NCBI GenBank assembly: GCA_035460505.1
Contig: DATHWP010000047.1
Coordinates: forward strand, 1-64,000
Reading direction: 5' to 3'
DNA from: Methyloradius sp035460505
GTDB taxonomy: Bacteria; Pseudomonadota; Gammaproteobacteria; Burkholderiales; Methylophilaceae
DNA length: 64,000 nt
Shown here: positions 41,109 through 49,327 of the stretch, piece after piece
Position numbering within the stretch: position 1 is the stretch's first letter
Layout: the number at the start of each line of letters is the position of its first letter
The notes under the pieces: model-generated
The model's input: only the letters and a program-made list of their open reading frames with translations
The model's database searches: none
What the model was told of the DNA's origin: nothing
Made by a program: the position numbers and the translations under genes

Positions 41109-42107
41109 ATGGAAACATCAGAATTACAAAAAATTGGCGCTGCGAAAGCGCCTGTCGAGCTGGCCAAAGAGGTATTGCTAATCGAGTCGCGCGAGGTTGA
41201 AGCCCTTGCCCACCGGCTTGATGAAAACTTCAATCGCGCAATCGCACTCATTTTACAATGCCGAGGCCGTGTTGTGGTGACAGGCATGGGGAAATCTGGC
41301 CACATCGGCAATAAAATCGCGGCCACCCTTGCAAGTACGGGCACGCCCTCTTTCTTTATGCACCCGGCCGAAGCCAGCCATGGCGACCTGGGCATGATTA
41401 CCAAAGAAGACGTGGTCATCGCCATCTCCAACTCTGGCGAGGCGGATGAATTACTCACCATCGTGCCGCTCATCAAACGCATGGGTGCGCGCTTGATCAG
41501 CATTACTGGCAATACCAAATCCACACTATCAAGAGCGTCAGACGTTTATCTGGATGCGCATGTTTCACAAGAAGCTTGTCCACTAGGTTTGTCTCCCACC
41601 GCAAGCACCACAGCGGCTTTGGCCTTGGGTGATGCACTGGCAGTAGTGCTGCTGGATCAACGCGGTTTTTCATCAGACGACTATGCCCGCTCACACCCTG
41701 GTGGTGCGCTTGGCAGGCGTTTGCTGGTGCTGGTGAGGAACGTGATGCGCAGCGGAGATGCTGTGCCTAGCGTCTCAATTCAGGCATCGGTAAAAGATGT
41801 GCTGCTGGAAATGTCGCAAAAAGGCTTAGGCATGACGGCCATCGTGGATGCCGAATACAAACCTTTGGGCGTATTCACCGATGGCGATTTACGCCGCGCG
41901 TTTGAAAGCGGTGTGAATATCACGGAATGTACGGTCAATGACGTCATGCGCATGAAACCGCTGACCATCTTGCCTGATCAATTGGCCGTGGATGCGGTTG
42001 AAGTCATGGAAAAAAAGAAAGTCACCGCTTTACTGGTGGTCAATGCCGAAGGAATACTGGTCGGCGCACTTAATATGCACGATCTCTTAATCGCAAAGGT
42101 AGTGTAG
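41109..42107 (+). CDS. kdsD: D-arabinose 5-phosphate isomerase KdsD
   Basis: KdsD converts ribulose 5-phosphate to arabinose 5-phosphate, the first step toward Kdo. The 332-residue protein has an N-terminal SIS domain (GRVVVTGMGKSGHIGNKIAATLASTGTPSFFMHPAEA) and two C-terminal CBS domains (from about 205). I chose the ATG at 41109; an upstream TTG would add 17 atypical residues. kdsC follows 3 nt after the stop, so the two Kdo genes are coupled with the lpt genes. Confidence 0.96.
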   Translation: METSELQKIGAAKAPVELAKEVLLIESREVEALAHRLDENFNRAIALILQCRGRVVVTGMGKSGHIGNKIAATLASTGTPSFFMHPAEASHGDLGMITKEDVVIAISNSGEADELLTIVPLIKRMGARLISITGNTKSTLSRASDVYLDAHVSQEACPLGLSPTASTTAALALGDALAVVLLDQRGFSSDDYARSHPGGALGRRLLVLVRNVMRSGDAVPSVSIQASVKDVLLEMSQKGLGMTAIVDAEYKPLGVFTDGDLRRAFESGVNITECTVNDVMRMKPLTILPDQLAVDAVEVMEKKKVTALLVVNAEGILVGALNMHDLLIAKVV

Positions 42108-42110
42108 ATA

Positions 42111-42638
42111 ATGAATGTAGAAGAGCGTGCTAAACGCATCAAACTAATTGTGTTTGATATTGACGGTGTCATGACCAATGGTGGACTGATGCTAGGCGAT
42201 GATGGCCTTGAATCCAAAGTGTTTCATTCGCAGGATGGTCTTGGCCTCAAACTATTGAAAAATACTGGCATACAGATGGGCATCGTCACAGGTCGTAACT
42301 CCCAAGTAGTCATCAAGCGTGCCGCCAATATTGGCATCAAGCCTGAATATATCTATCAAGGCGTAGAAGATAAGTTGGAAGCGTTTGACGACCTCATCAA
42401 AAAACTGAATCTGAGTTACGAAACATCGGCTTTTATGGGCGATGATGTAATTGATCTGCCGCCGATGCGCCGTGCCGGATTGGGTGTTACCGTACCACAT
42501 GCCATGCCGTTAGTGAAAGAACATGCACATTACACCACCACCCGAGAAGCGGGTTTTGGCGCAGTGAGGGAATTATGTGAGCTGATCATGAAAGCGCAAG
42601 GTACGTTTGATGGCCAGATGGCAAAATTTCTAAAATGA
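42111..42638 (+). CDS. kdsC: Kdo 8-phosphate phosphatase KdsC
   Basis: KdsC dephosphorylates Kdo 8-phosphate to Kdo. The 175-residue HAD-family protein has the catalytic DxD (FDIDGVMTNG, D18 and D20), GIVTGRNSQVV, and FMGDDVIDLPPM (motif IV), with no cap domain, as expected for this subfamily. It lies between kdsD and lptC in the LPS block. Confidence 0.96.
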   Translation: MNVEERAKRIKLIVFDIDGVMTNGGLMLGDDGLESKVFHSQDGLGLKLLKNTGIQMGIVTGRNSQVVIKRAANIGIKPEYIYQGVEDKLEAFDDLIKKLNLSYETSAFMGDDVIDLPPMRRAGLGVTVPHAMPLVKEHAHYTTTREAGFGAVRELCELIMKAQGTFDGQMAKFLK

Positions 42639-42679
42639 AAACCATAGAGTAATGATCGTTATAAAGTTGTTTGCTTGAG

Positions 42680-43480
42680 ATGTTTGGCCGCGCCACGATT
42701 CTGTTTCCATTAGCCGTGCTGGGTTTACTTGCGCTCGTCACCTTCTGGATAGACCGCACAGTGCAGCCACCAGTAATCAAGCCAGATGGCAGCAAACGGC
42801 ATGACCCTGACTATGTGCTGAATAATTTCAACACGGTAAAAACAGGTATTAATGGCAGCGTACAGTACATATTGGCAGCCACGGAAATGACGCATTTTCC
42901 TGATGATGACAGCACTAAATTAGAGCGGCCACATTTAACGCAATATTCGAGCGATAAGCCTTATACGCAAATTGAAAGCCAACGCGGTACAGTTTCAAGC
43001 AATGGTGAGATAATCGAATTTATGGATAACGTAAAAGTCTTGAGGCAAGGCTACCAAGAGCGCGGCGATATGACCGTGACAACAGAATATTTGAAAGTGT
43101 TTCCTAAAACTGAGATTGCAACCAGCGATAAGCCTGTGGTGATCAAGCAATCGCCAAGCACCGAATTGCGCGGCACTGGGATGATATACAACAAAAAAGA
43201 AAAAACGCTCAAGCTACTTAAGAATGTACATGTACATTATTTAAGGCCAGGGCTTGCGGATAAAGCGACTGCAGATAAAACTGGGATAGAAGCCAATCAA
43301 AATAACAAAGTAGCGGTCACAAAAAAAACAGTCGCCAAACCTCCAGTTAAACAAGCTGGTACTAAATCCAGCACTAACAAAGCTAAAAGCAGCAATAATA
43401 GTAACGCACAGAATAATCAGGCAGCACCTGCTCAAAACAAGCCCCGCATTCGGAGACAATATGAACAAGCCACACCTTAG
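42680..43480 (+). CDS. lptC: LPS export protein LptC with C-terminal extension
   Basis: LptC is the membrane-anchored bridge passing LPS from LptB2FG to LptA. The 266-residue protein has one N-terminal transmembrane segment and an LptC periplasmic domain (about 30-190: HDPDYVLNNFNTV, TQIESQRGTVSSNGEIIEFMDNVKV). A 75-residue tail (from about 192) follows, rich in Lys, Asn, Gln, Ala and Thr; it has no predicted fold. LptC is usually near 190 residues. The ATG at 42680 is used; a TTG three codons upstream is in frame. It overlaps lptA by 20 nt. Confidence 0.9.
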   Translation: MFGRATILFPLAVLGLLALVTFWIDRTVQPPVIKPDGSKRHDPDYVLNNFNTVKTGINGSVQYILAATEMTHFPDDDSTKLERPHLTQYSSDKPYTQIESQRGTVSSNGEIIEFMDNVKVLRQGYQERGDMTVTTEYLKVFPKTEIATSDKPVVIKQSPSTELRGTGMIYNKKEKTLKLLKNVHVHYLRPGLADKATADKTGIEANQNNKVAVTKKTVAKPPVKQAGTKSSTNKAKSSNNSNAQNNQAAPAQNKPRIRRQYEQATP

Positions 43481-44003
43481 CCTGTCGCCCACCCTGTTAG
43501 TGGCATCCTTATTTTTATTGGCGTCATTCGCCAGCTTTGCCGAAAAAGCTGATCGGCAAAAACCGATTGATATTGAGGCAGATACAGTCACCGTAAACGA
43601 TGCAAAAAAAACCAGCACCTACACAGGCAATGTGATTTTGACCCAAGGCACACTGGAGATTCGTGGCGATAAGCTGATTGTGCGTGAAGATAAAGATGGC
43701 TTTCAGCACAGCACATCCACTGGCATGCCGAGCACTTTCAAGCAAAAAATGGAAGGCAAGGACGAATATATGCAAGGTAACGGTCAACGCATTGAATACG
43801 ATGGCCGTATGGATAAAGTACAGCTCTATACGCAAGCATCAGTTAAGCGCGGCGATGACGTGATTCATGGCGATTACATCATGTATGACGCCAATGCAGA
43901 ATATGCAGAAGTATTAGGTGGTGGCTCACAAGTCGCCACTCCCTCTGTGCCTAATGGTCGTGTGCGTGCGGTGATACAGCCTAAAAAACCAGTGGCTGAA
44001 TAA
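43461..44003 (+). CDS. lptA: LPS transport periplasmic protein LptA
   Basis: LptA forms the periplasmic beta-jellyroll bridge that carries LPS to LptD. The 180-residue protein has a signal peptide ending near residue 26 (FASFA), followed by the family's PIDIEADTVTVNDAKKTSTYTGNV, GTLEIRGDKLIVRED and RIEYDGRMDKVQLY. Its start lies within the last codons of lptC (20-nt overlap), and lptB follows after a 76-nt gap. Confidence 0.95.
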   Translation: MNKPHLSLSPTLLVASLFLLASFASFAEKADRQKPIDIEADTVTVNDAKKTSTYTGNVILTQGTLEIRGDKLIVREDKDGFQHSTSTGMPSTFKQKMEGKDEYMQGNGQRIEYDGRMDKVQLYTQASVKRGDDVIHGDYIMYDANAEYAEVLGGGSQVATPSVPNGRVRAVIQPKKPVAE

Positions 44004-44079
44004 AACAACAAATAATAGTAACGAAATTTAAATCGAGAAGTTTTGAGACCAGAAGTTTTAAGAAAGTTTTAGCAAATAC

Positions 44080-44802
44080 ATGAGTGAATTGGTAGTAGAA
44101 GGTCTGCGCAAAAAATATAAATCCCGCACGGTGGTGCAGGACATTTCACTACATGTGAACAGTGGTGAAGTCGTCGGGCTGCTTGGCCCCAACGGTGCTG
44201 GCAAAACCACCAGCTTTTATATGATGGTGGGGCTGGTTTCGCTAGATGACGGCCGTATTTTGCTGGATGGCAAAGACTTAAGCCGCTTGCCGATTCATCA
44301 GCGCGCCAGACTCGGCCTTTCATATCTGCCGCAAGAGCCATCAATATTCCGCAAGATGACAGTCGCTGAAAATATCATGGCGATATTAGAGCTGCAAAAA
44401 ATGAGTCCTCAAGTCATGGCTGAGCGGCTGGAAGAGTTGCTGCTTGAGCTGCATATCGTGCATATCCGCAACAATATGGCGGTGAGTTTGTCTGGTGGTG
44501 AGCGCCGCCGTGTTGAAATCGCGCGCTGCTTGGCAACCAATCCCAGCTTCATCTTGCTCGATGAGCCGTTCGCAGGCATAGACCCGATTGCTGTACTGGA
44601 TATTCAAAAGATCATCCGCTTTTTGAGCGCACGCAATATTGGTGTACTGATTACTGACCATAACGTACGCGAAACCCTCGGCATCTGCGATAGAGCGTAT
44701 ATTGTGAATGACGGGCGCGTATTTGCGGCTGGCAAACCCAGTGAAATTATTCATAACGATAGCGTCAGAGAAGTGTATCTCGGTAAGGATTTCCGCCTGT
44801 AA
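44080..44802 (+). CDS. lptB: LPS export ABC transporter ATPase LptB
   Basis: LptB powers LPS extraction as a dimer bound to LptF and LptG (13.3-15.5 kb). The 240-residue protein has Walker A GPNGAGKTT, the Q loop YLPQEPSIF, signature LSGGERRRVEIARCLA, Walker B FILLDEPFAGIDP and the H-loop TDHNVRET. The 76-nt leader after lptA contains three closely spaced AGAAGTTTT-like units (44036-44070). rpoN follows 23 nt downstream. Confidence 0.96.
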   Translation: MSELVVEGLRKKYKSRTVVQDISLHVNSGEVVGLLGPNGAGKTTSFYMMVGLVSLDDGRILLDGKDLSRLPIHQRARLGLSYLPQEPSIFRKMTVAENIMAILELQKMSPQVMAERLEELLLELHIVHIRNNMAVSLSGGERRRVEIARCLATNPSFILLDEPFAGIDPIAVLDIQKIIRFLSARNIGVLITDHNVRETLGICDRAYIVNDGRVFAAGKPSEIIHNDSVREVYLGKDFRL

Positions 44803-44825
44803 TCAGCACAAGCGGCGTATTAATT

Positions 44826-46268
44826 ATGAAACAAAGCCTACAACTTAAATTTTCACAACATTTGGCGCTCACACCGCAGCTGCAGCAGTCTATTCGTTTG
44901 CTTCAGCTATCAACTCAAGAGTTGAATCAAGAGCTGGAAACCCTGCTGCAAGAAAACCCCCTGCTTGAACGCACCACCAATACTGACCAGCCTGTTGATC
45001 TGGAAGCAGAAGCTTTTGTACCCAACAACACGGTACAGGAAACTTCAATTCCAGCCACTGATGAACCTGCTAGACAGGAAGAATATGGCGACGATTATTT
45101 TGAGTTTTCGAGCGGCAATCGCTGGGAAGATAATAGCGCCGGTAATGACGATGAAAACGATTTCAGCTTTCAAGAGTCTGTATCGCTCACCTTGCGTGAA
45201 CACCTGATTAGCCAGCTTAAGTTGATGCAATTCTCAGAACGTGACCAAACCCTCGCGATGTTGCTGGTCGATACTATCAACGATGATGGCTATCTTGAAC
45301 AGCCGCTAGAAGAACTGCTGGAATTACTGCCTGAAGAGCTTGAAATCGATCTGCTGGAGCTACAAACAGCGCTCAAACATATCCAGCATTTAGACCCCCC
45401 TGGCGTAGGCGCACGTAACCTTGCTGAGTGCTTGGCATTACAACTACAAGCAATGCCTGAAGATACTCCGTACTTGGGCTTGGCAATCAATGTAGCACTA
45501 CAACACTTACCTATACTGGCCAGCAGAGACTACGCCAAGCTGCGCAAAATTCTGCAATGCGACGACGATGTATTACGCGCAGTTCAGCTCATGGTGACCC
45601 AGCTCAATCCCCGCCCTGGTAGCGATTTTACAAAAATCGGCTCCGACCACTATATTCAGCATGAAATCTTGGTCAAAAAAGTCAAAGGCTTGTGGATCGC
45701 CACGCTGAATGATGAAGTGGTGCCCAGACTGCGTATCAATCAGCTGTATGCAGGTATTTTAAAACGCAATCGTGATAGTTCAAGCCAGTACCTGATGAGC
45801 CAGATGCAAGAAGCGAAATGGATGATCAAGAACATCCAGCAGCGCTTCTCAACCATTTTGCGCGTCTCACAAGCTATTGTTGATCGGCAACGTAACTTCT
45901 TTGAACACGGTGAGGTCGCTATGCGCCCGCTGGTTTTGCGCGAGATAGCAGATGAACTGGGCTTGCATGAATCCACAGTTTCACGCGTCACCACACGCAA
46001 ATACATGCTCACACCACGTGGTGTATATGAGCTTAAATACTTTTTTGGTAGTCACGTATCTACCGAATCTGGCGGCGCTTGCTCTGCCACTGCGATTCGT
46101 GCATTGATCAAGCAAATGGTGAGCGAAGAAAATGCGAAAAAGCCCTTATCAGACAACCAGATTACTGATATTTTGAGTAAGCAAGGAATTATGGTGGCAC
46201 GACGCACCATTGCGAAATACCGCGAGTCTCTCTCGATACCCGCGGCTAACCAGCGCAAATCCATCTAG
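44826..46268 (+). CDS. rpoN: RNA polymerase sigma-54 factor RpoN
   Basis: RpoN directs RNA polymerase to -24/-12 promoters and needs ATP-driven activators. The 480-residue protein has a glutamine-rich region I (KQSLQLKFSQHLALTPQLQQSIRLLQLS), an acidic region II, the core-binding domain, a helix-turn-helix (ELGLHESTVSRVTTRKY) and the RpoN box ARRTIAKYRE near residue 460. It sits in the conserved lptB-rpoN-hpf order. The two sigma-54-type regulators in this window have lost GAFTGA, so its partners are presumably encoded elsewhere. Confidence 0.97.
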   Translation: MKQSLQLKFSQHLALTPQLQQSIRLLQLSTQELNQELETLLQENPLLERTTNTDQPVDLEAEAFVPNNTVQETSIPATDEPARQEEYGDDYFEFSSGNRWEDNSAGNDDENDFSFQESVSLTLREHLISQLKLMQFSERDQTLAMLLVDTINDDGYLEQPLEELLELLPEELEIDLLELQTALKHIQHLDPPGVGARNLAECLALQLQAMPEDTPYLGLAINVALQHLPILASRDYAKLRKILQCDDDVLRAVQLMVTQLNPRPGSDFTKIGSDHYIQHEILVKKVKGLWIATLNDEVVPRLRINQLYAGILKRNRDSSSQYLMSQMQEAKWMIKNIQQRFSTILRVSQAIVDRQRNFFEHGEVAMRPLVLREIADELGLHESTVSRVTTRKYMLTPRGVYELKYFFGSHVSTESGGACSATAIRALIKQMVSEENAKKPLSDNQITDILSKQGIMVARRTIAKYRESLSIPAANQRKSI

Positions 46269-46300
46269 GATTTGTGATCTTACTAATGAAGGAGTCAATC

Positions 46301-46627
46301 ATGAACCTGCATCTTACTGGCCATCATCTGGAAATCACCCCTGCACTAAGGGACTACGTCCAGAGCAAACTCGCGCGTATCAGCAACCATTTCGACCATG
46401 TCATAGACGTGAAAGTCACGTTTAGCGTAGTTAAACTGGCGCAAAAAGTAGAAGCCACATTGCACGTACCAGGGAATGATTTGCACGCCGAAAGCAGTGA
46501 CGAGAATATGTATCACGCCATTGATACGCTCAGTGACAAGCTGGATCGCCAAGTGTTGAAACACAAAGAGAAACAAGGCGATCACCACAAAACCAATGGC
46601 GCGCTGAAACATCAGGCGACTGAATAA
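46301..46627 (+). CDS. hpf: Ribosome hibernation-promoting factor, short form
   Basis: Hpf binds the 30S subunit and, with RMF or alone, promotes inactive ribosome dimers. The 108-residue protein is the short form: MNLHLTGHHLEITPALRDYVQSKL, VTFSVVKLAQKVEATLHVPG, SDENMYHAIDTLSDKLDRQVLKHK. The ATG at 46301 is preceded by GAAGGAG; an upstream in-frame start has no such site. It lies 32 nt after rpoN, as usual. ptsN, which normally follows, is not present. Confidence 0.96.
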   Translation: MNLHLTGHHLEITPALRDYVQSKLARISNHFDHVIDVKVTFSVVKLAQKVEATLHVPGNDLHAESSDENMYHAIDTLSDKLDRQVLKHKEKQGDHHKTNGALKHQATE

Positions 46628-46775
46628 AGTTTATTGATTCTGTAACTTTTGCACACCATAAAACTGCAAGGCGCAAGCAGCATGCAAAACAAGACATCAT
46701 TACCAGATCAACAGGTTTTGTTTGTGCTTGCTGCCGAGCAGTATCTTCTATTTATATTCCATGATGGATTCGATC

Positions 46776-47738
46776 ATGGCTGAAATCAGTGTAAATCAAC
46801 TTTATAACGATACCCGTCGCAACCTCAAACTGACTTGGGTATCAGGGCTCGATGGGGGCAATAACCTGCTTACCAGCGAAACTGTCACCAAACCCTCACT
46901 GGCCTTAATAGGCCACCTGAATTTTGTACACCCCAATCGTGTGCAAGTGCTGGGCTGTGCTGAAATGGATTACTTGCGCAGCCTTAAATCCAAAGAATTA
47001 CACCAAGCAATTCAAAATTTATTTTCAACAGATTTAGCTGCAGTCGTCGTTGCCAATGGCGAGAAACCACCTAAAGAACTCAACGAAGCATCAGATCAAT
47101 TTCAAACACCGCTATTTACTTCACCGCTACAAAGCCCTGGTTTGATGGATGTTTTAAGCCACTATCTGGCACAAGCTGTCGCTGAATCTACCAGTGCACA
47201 TGGCGTATTTATTGAGGTTCAAGGCTTTGGCATATTGATTAAAGGCAGCCCAGCCATTGGTAAGAGCGAGCTGGCGCTTGAGCTTATTTCACGCGGGCAT
47301 CGACTGGTGGCAGATGACATCGTTGATTTTTTCCGTATTGCCCCTGACCGCCTAGAAGGTCGCTGCCCTCCACTGTTACAGGATTTTCTTGAAGTGCGCG
47401 GACTTGGCATCCTCAATATTCGCGCCCTGTTTGGCGATAACGCTGTCAAGCCGACTAAACCGCTAGACTTGATTATCCAGCTTGAGATGGCTGATCTGGT
47501 GATGCCGGAGAAACTGGATCGCCTGAAAGTAAAATCGCATCACGAAAAAATACTGGGCGTGAAAATACCCAAAGTCATGATCCCCGTCGCCGCAGGCCGT
47601 AACATTGCGGTACTGGTAGAAGTCGCAGTGCGTAACCACATGCTATTACTACGTGGCATCAACGGTACCAAGCAATTTATGCAGCGACAGCATCGCGAGA
47701 TCAATCGCAGCCTGCGCAAAGCACAGGCTACTGAATAA
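46776..47738 (+). CDS. hprK: HPr kinase/phosphorylase
   Basis: HprK phosphorylates and dephosphorylates HPr on its regulatory serine. The 320-residue protein has Walker A GSPAIGKSE (about 150), the signature LEVRGLGILNIRALFG and the C-terminal KVMIPVAAGRNIAVLVEVAVRNHML. The ATG at 46776 (MAEISVNQLY) gives the normal N-terminus; two earlier ATGs at 46761 and 46764 are in frame. The gap to hpf is 148 nt, where ptsN would be expected. rapZ follows 3 nt later. Confidence 0.94.
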   Translation: MAEISVNQLYNDTRRNLKLTWVSGLDGGNNLLTSETVTKPSLALIGHLNFVHPNRVQVLGCAEMDYLRSLKSKELHQAIQNLFSTDLAAVVVANGEKPPKELNEASDQFQTPLFTSPLQSPGLMDVLSHYLAQAVAESTSAHGVFIEVQGFGILIKGSPAIGKSELALELISRGHRLVADDIVDFFRIAPDRLEGRCPPLLQDFLEVRGLGILNIRALFGDNAVKPTKPLDLIIQLEMADLVMPEKLDRLKVKSHHEKILGVKIPKVMIPVAAGRNIAVLVEVAVRNHMLLLRGINGTKQFMQRQHREINRSLRKAQATE

Positions 47739-47741
47739 ACC

Positions 47742-48572
47742 ATGCAACTTATTATCGTCACAGGGCTCTCTGGTTCAGGCAAAAGTATTGTACTAAAAGC
47801 CCTTGAAGACAGTGGCTACTACTGTGTTGATAACTTGCCTGCAACTCTACTGCCCGAGATTTCCCAGCATCTGGGCATCGCCCATCATGACCGCGTGGCC
47901 ATCAGCATTGATACTCGCACCGCAGCGCTGGAAACGCTACCAGAAAATATCCAGGCACTCAAAGCCCAAGGGATTGATGTTCAATTGCTGTTTCTGGATT
48001 CAAATAACGAAACCCTGGTTAAACGCTTTAGCGAAACCCGCCGCCGCCATCCACTGAGCAACGAAGAAAAAACGCTGGCTGAAAGTATTGCCCACGAGCG
48101 CGAATTATTAAGCCAACTAGCTGAGCTGGGTCATAGGATGGACACCAGCAATCTCAGCACCAATACCCTGCGAAGCTGGGTAAAAGATTTTGTTTCCATG
48201 GAAGAGAGTGGACTGACTTTAATGTTTGCGTCGTTTGGCTTTAAACATGGCATTCCACTAGATGCTGATTTTGTATTCGATGTGCGCTGCCTACCTAATC
48301 CGCATTACGACCCTTTACTGCGTCCACTCACTGGTAAAGATGAACCCGTAGCCAAGTTTCTTGCTGAACAAGAAACTGTGAACGCCATGTATGCCGACAT
48401 TCAAGGCTACATAGAGCGCTGGCTACCATGCTTTGTGCGTGATAACCGTAGCTATCTGACTGTAGCAATTGGTTGCACGGGCGGGCAACATCGCTCTGTG
48501 TATTTTGTAGAGCTGTTGGGAAAATATTTTAAAAATAGTTATAAAGTACAGATTCGGCATCGAGAACTTTAA
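47742..48572 (+). CDS. rapZ: RNase adapter/nucleotide-binding protein RapZ
   Basis: RapZ binds nucleotide and, in enterobacteria, small RNAs GlmY/GlmZ, presenting them to RNase E. The 276-residue protein has N-terminal Walker A GLSGSGKS, DNLPATLLPE, FSETRRRHPL and the C-terminal GCTGGQHRSVYFVE. In betaproteobacteria the sRNA partners are generally unknown, so the exact role here is inferred. It is coupled to hprK (3-nt gap). Confidence 0.95.
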   Translation: MQLIIVTGLSGSGKSIVLKALEDSGYYCVDNLPATLLPEISQHLGIAHHDRVAISIDTRTAALETLPENIQALKAQGIDVQLLFLDSNNETLVKRFSETRRRHPLSNEEKTLAESIAHERELLSQLAELGHRMDTSNLSTNTLRSWVKDFVSMEESGLTLMFASFGFKHGIPLDADFVFDVRCLPNPHYDPLLRPLTGKDEPVAKFLAEQETVNAMYADIQGYIERWLPCFVRDNRSYLTVAIGCTGGQHRSVYFVELLGKYFKNSYKVQIRHREL

Positions 48573-48621
48573 GCATTATTTACTTTAATAGCAGTATGCA
48601 AGACTACACTCAGGAATCATC

Positions 48622-49026
48622 ATGATTGGTATTTTGATTATCTCCCACGGCAATCTGGCTGAAAGCCTGATTCACTGTGCTACCCATGTGATGGGTAAGA
48701 AACCCGAGCTACTGGGGCAAGTAGGCATAGGCATGCACGATGATCCAGCGACTGTGTTGCCTAATGCCCTGCGACTGGTTAAGGATTTGGATCAGGGAGA
48801 CGGTGTGCTGATTCTGTCGGATATCTACGGCGCAACGCCCTGTAATATTGTGGGGAAATTACTGGTACCAGGGCGGGTAGAAGGTGTTGCGGGAGTGAAT
48901 TTGCCGATGCTAGTGCGCACATTGACCTACCGTAATGGCGACCTCGGCAAGCTGGTCGAAAAAGCATTGAGTGGCGGGCGTGAAGGTGTCTTTCATTTTA
49001 CTGAGGAAGCATGTAAGCAATCATGA
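48622..49026 (+). CDS. PTS EIIA component, mannose/sorbose type
   Basis: The 134-residue cytoplasmic protein is an EIIA(Man)-type phosphocarrier with the phosphorylated histidine H9 in IISHGNLAE, the DQGDGVLILSDIYGATPCNI segment and GVNLPMLVRTLTYR. No EIIB or EIIC is encoded nearby, so it probably works as a regulatory acceptor of phosphate from HPr rather than in sugar uptake. Its stop overlaps ptsH by 4 nt. Confidence 0.93.
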   Translation: MIGILIISHGNLAESLIHCATHVMGKKPELLGQVGIGMHDDPATVLPNALRLVKDLDQGDGVLILSDIYGATPCNIVGKLLVPGRVEGVAGVNLPMLVRTLTYRNGDLGKLVEKALSGGREGVFHFTEEACKQS

Positions 49027-49295
49027 TCAAGCAAGAAATAGAAATCATCAATAAATTAGGCTTGCACGCACGTGCTTCGACCAAGCTTACCCAGACAGCG
49101 AGCCAGTTCGATAGCTGTGAAATCTGGATAGAGCGCAACAACAGGCGCGTGAATGCAAAAAGCATCATGGGTGTGATGATGTTGGCTGCAAGCAAGGGCA
49201 GCAAGGTTCTGCTTGAAACGGATGGCAAAGAAGAACAGCCAGCGATGGATGCTTTAGTAGCGCTCATCAATAACCGATTCGGTGAGCCAGAGTAA
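49023..49295 (+). CDS. ptsH: HPr phosphocarrier protein
   Basis: HPr passes phosphate from EI to EIIA proteins. The 90-residue protein has the catalytic histidine H15 (NKLGLHARAST) and a regulatory serine at S47 (AKSIMGVMMLA), which HprK should target. Both phosphorylation sites are intact, which supports a working HprK-HPr regulatory loop. It is coupled to the EIIA(Man) gene (4-nt overlap) and followed by ptsI. Confidence 0.96.
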   Translation: MIKQEIEIINKLGLHARASTKLTQTASQFDSCEIWIERNNRRVNAKSIMGVMMLAASKGSKVLLETDGKEEQPAMDALVALINNRFGEPE

Positions 49296-49327
49296 TACTA
49301 ATTATTAACTTGAATAATCAACAATCT

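Noticed and set aside
41054..41524. 156-residue leftward frame inside kdsD
   Set aside because: It is an antisense shadow of the well-supported SIS-domain coding region.
46682..46783. 33-residue frame before hprK that might be a ptsN remnant
   Set aside because: It shows no resemblance to the start of EIIA-Ntr and overlaps the hprK start, so I treat the gap as noncoding.
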